Source: JANNGC01 sp043757045
Lineage (GTDB): Bacteria; Verrucomicrobiota; Verrucomicrobiia; Limisphaerales; SIBH01
Reading direction: 5' to 3'
Assembly (NCBI GenBank): GCA_043757045.1
Contig: JAYVQC010000241.1
Coordinates: 1 to 64,000, forward strand
DNA: 64,000 nt
In this document: one piece after another, positions 61,001 through 64,000 of the stretch
Position numbering within the stretch: the first letter of the stretch is position 1
How the letters are laid out: every line of letters starts with the position of its first letter
Program-made: the position numbers and the translations under genes
Notes under the pieces: generated by a model
Told to the model about the DNA's origin: nothing
Seen by the model: only the letters and a program-made list of their open reading frames with translations
Database searches by the model: none

Positions 61001-64000
61001 AAGATCGAATTCGTGGAACTGCACAACTCGAATCCCTTTTTTGAAAACATCGGCGGCTACCGCCTCACCGGCGACATCAGCTACACCTTTCCCACCAACA
61101 CCATCCTCCCCGGCGGCGGCTTCCTCGTCATCGCCCGCGCCCCCGCCGATGTCACCGCCGTCTATGGCCTCAACGGCGTGGCCGGTCCCTACCTCGGCAG
61201 CCTGCCCGGCAGCAAAGGCACCGTGCGGCTCCGCAACCCGGTCAACGCCATCCTGCTCGAACTGAACTACGACGACGACAACGGCTGGCCCATCGCCGCC
61301 GACGGCCCCGGCCATTCCCTCGTCCTGGCCCGCCCCTCCTATGGCGAAAACAATCCGCACGCCTGGGCCGCCAGTGACCGCATCGGCGGCTCGCCCGGCC
61401 GCGTGGACGGCCTCTTCCTCGAACCGACCCGCCACATCGTCATCAACGAATACCTCGCCCACACCGACCTGCCCGACCTGGATTTCATTGAACTGTTCAA
61501 CCGCAGCAAAAGCGCCGTGGACCTCTCCGGCTGCTGGCTCTCCGACGATCCGAAGACCAACAAATTCCGTATCCCCGACGGCACGATCATCGGGCCGACC
61601 AATTTCCTCGTCTTCCACGAGACGCAACTGGGCTTCTCCCTGAACGCGGGCGGGGAAGCCATTTACCTGGTCAACTCGAACCGCACGCGCGTGCTCGACG
61701 GCCTCAAATTCGACGGCCAGGAAAACGGCGTCAGCACCGGGCGCACGCCGGACGGTGCGCCGACCTTCAGCCGCCTCGCGAGCCGGACGCCCGGCGCAAA
61801 CAACGCCGCCCAGCGCCTCGAAGCCCTCGTCATCAATGAAATCATGTACAATCCTATCACCGGCGATGACTGGGATGAGTTTGTGGAAATCTACAATCGC
61901 GGCACGAACGCCGTGAACCTCGGCGGCTGGCGATTGAACAAGGGCGTTGATTACACCTTTCCGACCAACACCATCATTCCCACCAACGGCTACATCGTCG
62001 TGGGCAAAGATCCCGCCGTGCTCCGCACCAGCTACACCAACCTCAACCTCACCAACTGCTACGGCCCCTTCTCCGGCACGCTGTCCAGCAGCGGCGAGCG
62101 CCTTACGCTCGACATGCCGGACACGGTCATTTCCACCAACCTGCTCGGCGTCGTGGACACGAACATCATTCACATCATCATGGACGACGTGACCTACGGC
62201 ACCGGCGGCAAATGGGGCAACTGGAGCGACGGTGGCGGCAGCAGCCTCGAATTGACGGACCCGCGCAGCGACAACCGGCTCCCCTCGAACTGGGCCGACA
62301 GCGATGACAGCGCCAAGAGCGTTTTTACCACCATGACCGTCAACGGCACGCTCGACCACATGGGCGGCTCCTCCAGCATGTGGAACGCGCTGCAACTCTG
62401 GCTCTACGAAGCGGGCGAATGCCTCGTGGACAACGTCTCCGTCTCCACCAGCCCCGCCACCGTGCCGGCCGTGTCCGTACCGAACGGCAATTTCTCCAGC
62501 GCCAACACCGGCGTGAACGAGTGGGTGGCGCAAGGCACGCTCCGCTACTCTTACATAGAGAACATCGGTGGCGTGAACGGCAACGTCCTGCACGTCGTCT
62601 CCCAAGATCGCGGCGACACCGGCGCGAACCGCATCAACAAAGTGCTCACCGCCCAATACGTCTCGAATACCACCGCCACTATCACTGCGAGCGTGAAGTG
62701 GCTGAAGGGCCGGCCGGAAATGCTCTTCCGCCTGCGCGGCAACGGATTGGAAATCCCCGGTGTGATGAACGTGCCGCGCAACCTCGGCACACCGGGCGCG
62801 CGCAACAGCCGTTTCGCCACCAACGCCGGCCCGGCCATGACCGAAGTCGCGCACAGCCCCGTGCTCCCCGTGGCGGGCGAACCCATCACCGTGACCGCCC
62901 GGGTGCATGATCCCGACGGCGTGGCCTCGGTGCAGTTGACCTGGCGCCTGGATCCCACCGGCCTCCCGATGGTCACGAACATGGTGGACAACGGCACAGG
63001 CCAGGACCTGTTTGCCCGCGACGGCATTTACACTGCGACCATTCCCGGCCAGCCGGACAACGCCATGATTGCGTTTTACGTCTCCGCCACGGACAGCAAC
63101 GCCTTCGTCCGCACCACCCAATTCCCCGTCGGCGCGCCCGCCAAAGAATGCCTCGTGCACATCGGCGACAAGCAGCCCGTGGCCAGCTTCGCCAGCTACC
63201 GCTTCTGGATGACCGACCAGACCCTCTCCGACTGGATCACCGCCGAAAAGGTCAGCAGCGAAATTTTCAAAGGCACCTTCATCTACGGCAACAGCCGCAT
63301 CATCTACGACGCGGGCAGCCATTACGCCGGCAGCCCCGCGCACGCCAAACTCTACGACTCTCCCACGGGCACCAATTGCGATTATCAGTTGATCCTCAAA
63401 GCGGATGACGCCGTGCTGGATGAAACCTCGCTCCGCATTCAGGAACCCGGCCTGTTCGGCGCGGACCGCACCTGCCAGAACGAATCGCTCGGCTACTGGA
63501 TGATCAACCAGATGGGCATTCCTTCGCTCAACCGCCGCCCCATCAACGTCTTCATCAACGGCCTCCGCCGCGGTCTCATTTACGAGGACACGCAGCGCCA
63601 GAATTCCGGCTTCCTTTCCCAATGGTTTCCCGACGCCGAGTCCGACCTCAGCGACCTTTATCGCATCGGTTACTGGTATGAGTATGGCGATGATTTGGCG
63701 AATCGCAGCAACAACGAGCCGACGCTCCAAGACCTCACCACCGTCGGCGGCGTGAAGAAGCTGGCGCGTTACCGCCAGACCTTTAGCAAGCGTGCCGTCA
63801 AGGAAACGGTGCATAATTACACCAATCTTTTCCAGCTCGTGGACGTGCTCAAGACCACGAACACCGGCGATGCTTATGCTGCCGCCGTGTTCCCCGTCGT
63901 GGATGTTTCCAGCTTCACCCGCGCCTTCGCCGCCGAGCGCATCTTGAACAACACGGACCTCTACGGCGCGCGCCGCATCTCCGGCACGGAGAGCAAACCC
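58091..64000 (+). CDS. Large secreted PA14/Ig-like/lamin-tail/CotH-like protein (3' end outside window)
   Basis: An uninterrupted frame from ATG 58091 to the window edge (1970 codons, no stop). The signal peptide core is WALVALVWLAAMLAPNATA (~28-46), preceded by a basic stretch encoded by GAGAGTC repeats. Domains in order: PA14 (~50-205), Ig-like (~214-298), SbsA-type Ig-like (~298-400), second PA14 (~400-565), Ig-like (~569-653), second SbsA-type domain (~654-750), a beta-sandwich (~750-940), three lamin-tail domains (starting at ISEVLYN, INEYLAH, INEIMYN; ~954-1420), a carbohydrate-binding-like region (~1430-1560) and a CotH-kinase-like domain from ~1700. Probably a cell-surface or spore-coat-like structural protein. 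Function unknown. Confidence 0.88.
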   Translation, partial: MENQNQKRERRPWRVESRESRAGCLGCRWALVALVWLAAMLAPNATAQTTGLYREVYLGIPGSTLLSLTNVFPPAPDQAEVSTNLFETPSNYGDNFGERYRGFLIPPVTGEYVFWCQGQNSAILFISPDESAVNKVGLAYNLNSALARSWYIFPTQQSTNLYLEAGQRYYVEALHKTGNGDDSFAIGWKLPNGTYEQPMPASHFRPFGQAAVSAPVLTAQPTNATVLEQFPATFRVAVSNLDAVTYRWTRDGTNIPGTLGASFTLPVVTLADHGSTFACIVSNNFGATTSATVTLNVTADTDAPVLRHAANLNTNAILVAFTEALDPATALVGANYTLSHGAQITGVQFGPRPHTIVLATTMLARNTNYTLTINNLRDRAATPNILAPNSTTTFVAYLKGIYRQLFPELSGSQLTDLTNSPIYPGLPLLAEVLTNALATPAWPTNNYGQRLRALLVPPVTGSYTFQISAHDSATLYLSTNAFTTSARAIASVTTARDASAGQYLVQTNQTSAPIPLVAGQQYYLQVLMKSGLSVQSPPDHCSVRWTLPDGTVEDPIPVARLVPSGLPLPVISQHPQPVETEENQPASYSVLVSNFDPIFYQWQQNGTNLPGATNSILYKPAVTLAENGSTLRCVLINYSGTATTLEATLTVFPDATPPALAQVINNGTNRLTVTYNEPVELLTATNLANYTLPGVTLSAPVLSTNGLTVTFNTTLLVIGSNYTVTVNNVRDRATTPNIITPASQFTFTAVTFFLQNIGSPADASYTPVAGGADLTAGYGDFFGGSDAFNYAYLTRVGDFDVKVRVARLDFADTWSVASLMARENLNTTNKYAAVCATPSIAGSFFQYRTNGGVVPSGSGSFPVNYPYTWLRLQRSGGTTFHGYASLDGETWTKLGTAIISMPATIYLGFTVSSRSGTATTTAEFRDFGNNTSTNLSAAPTMVEPLGPSSRRTGLAISEVLYNAAPRTDGRKIEFVELHNSNPFFENIGGYRLTGDISYTFPTNTILPGGGFLVIARAPADVTAVYGLNGVAGPYLGSLPGSKGTVRLRNPVNAILLELNYDDDNGWPIAADGPGHSLVLARPSYGENNPHAWAASDRIGGSPGRVDGLFLEPTRHIVINEYLAHTDLPDLDFIELFNRSKSAVDLSGCWLSDDPKTNKFRIPDGTIIGPTNFLVFHETQLGFSLNAGGEAIYLVNSNRTRVLDGLKFDGQENGVSTGRTPDGAPTFSRLASRTPGANNAAQRLEALVINEIMYNPITGDDWDEFVEIYNRGTNAVNLGGWRLNKGVDYTFPTNTIIPTNGYIVVGKDPAVLRTSYTNLNLTNCYGPFSGTLSSSGERLTLDMPDTVISTNLLGVVDTNIIHIIMDDVTYGTGGKWGNWSDGGGSSLELTDPRSDNRLPSNWADSDDSAKSVFTTMTVNGTLDHMGGSSSMWNALQLWLYEAGECLVDNVSVSTSPATVPAVSVPNGNFSSANTGVNEWVAQGTLRYSYIENIGGVNGNVLHVVSQDRGDTGANRINKVLTAQYVSNTTATITASVKWLKGRPEMLFRLRGNGLEIPGVMNVPRNLGTPGARNSRFATNAGPAMTEVAHSPVLPVAGEPITVTARVHDPDGVASVQLTWRLDPTGLPMVTNMVDNGTGQDLFARDGIYTATIPGQPDNAMIAFYVSATDSNAFVRTTQFPVGAPAKECLVHIGDKQPVASFASYRFWMTDQTLSDWITAEKVSSEIFKGTFIYGNSRIIYDAGSHYAGSPAHAKLYDSPTGTNCDYQLILKADDAVLDETSLRIQEPGLFGADRTCQNESLGYWMINQMGIPSLNRRPINVFINGLRRGLIYEDTQRQNSGFLSQWFPDAESDLSDLYRIGYWYEYGDDLANRSNNEPTLQDLTTVGGVKKLARYRQTFSKRAVKETVHNYTNLFQLVDVLKTTNTGDAYAAAVFPVVDVSSFTRAFAAERILNNTDLYGARRISGTESKP

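Noticed and set aside
59867..63814. 1315-codon open frame on the minus strand
   Set aside because: It is antisense to the real plus-strand frame 58091-64000, which encodes recognisable PA14, Ig-like and lamin-tail domains. The minus-strand translation has no domain sense and arises from the high GC at third positions.

Overview
The window is high-GC bacterial DNA with dense, mostly operonic coding on both strands. The gene content points to a Verrucomicrobiota-type bacterium (Pedosphaera/Limisphaera-like). Signs of this are very large secreted proteins built from Ig-like, PA14, BACON-like and lamin-tail domains, many family-8 and family-6 polysaccharide lyase features, and many palindromic REP-like repeats. 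This assignment is inference; there is no rRNA or other marker gene in the window.

Layout. (1) Positions 1-3377 (+): malate dehydrogenase with a clear terminator, a POT/PTR peptide transporter and a GNAT acetyltransferase, separated by palindromic repeats. (2) Positions 3607-17698 (-): one long, tightly packed operon read leftwards. It encodes a DPP-IV-like S9 peptidase, a GH39-like glycosidase, a DHDPS-family deaminase, a metallopeptidase/cyclophilin fusion, an ankyrin protein, a 4-hydroxyproline epimerase, a GNAT enzyme, a secreted beta-protein, a D-amino-acid (hydroxyproline) dehydrogenase, an odd overlapping pair and a DUF885 protein. A PAS-AraC regulator (17733-18515) is divergent from it, 34 bp away. 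The epimerase, FAD dehydrogenase and deaminase make three consecutive steps of trans-4-hydroxyproline catabolism. The peptidases, the glycosidase and the nearby peptide transporter suggest use of hydroxyproline-rich (glyco)peptides. (3) Positions 18578-21639 (+): FkbM methyltransferase, GT61-type glycosyltransferase, Lrp/AsnC regulator and PurE. (4) Positions 21640-22276: a low-GC orphan gene bounded by an exact 10-bp inverted repeat that looks like integron attC half-sites, followed by a degenerate second copy of the purE 3' end. (5) Positions 22459-26558 (-): a TPR protein and an RND-type periplasmic adaptor.

(6) Positions 27387-57634 (+) hold the most interesting locus: an alginate-type exopolysaccharide system of unusual design. 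A NarL-type response regulator is followed by an Alg8-like polymerase, an Alg44-like membrane-fusion protein without a PilZ domain, an AlgD-like GDP-mannose dehydrogenase and an AlgG-like beta-helix epimerase with the DPHD motif. Next come a 5315-residue secreted protein with an N-terminal PL6 (alginate lyase/chondroitinase B) domain, a TolC-family outer-membrane protein, a PL8-type lyase with PA14 and DNRLRE-type domains, and a second NarL-type regulator whose phospho-acceptor Asp is Asn. Canonical AlgK/E/X/I/J/F/A are not seen. Export seems to use a membrane-fusion/TolC route instead of the AlgK-AlgE porin, and the lyases replace AlgL. A strong terminator closes the locus.

(7) Positions 58091-64000 (+): a reading frame that runs off the right edge, encoding a secreted PA14/Ig/lamin-tail/CotH-like protein.

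A recurring theme is short inverted repeats at gene starts. In at least three genes, one repeat arm encodes the basic n-region of the signal peptide and its reverse-complement arm encodes the hydrophobic core. In a fourth gene (S9 peptidase) a 110-bp REP-like element with perfect 32-bp inverted ends sits between the start codon and the signal-peptide core.
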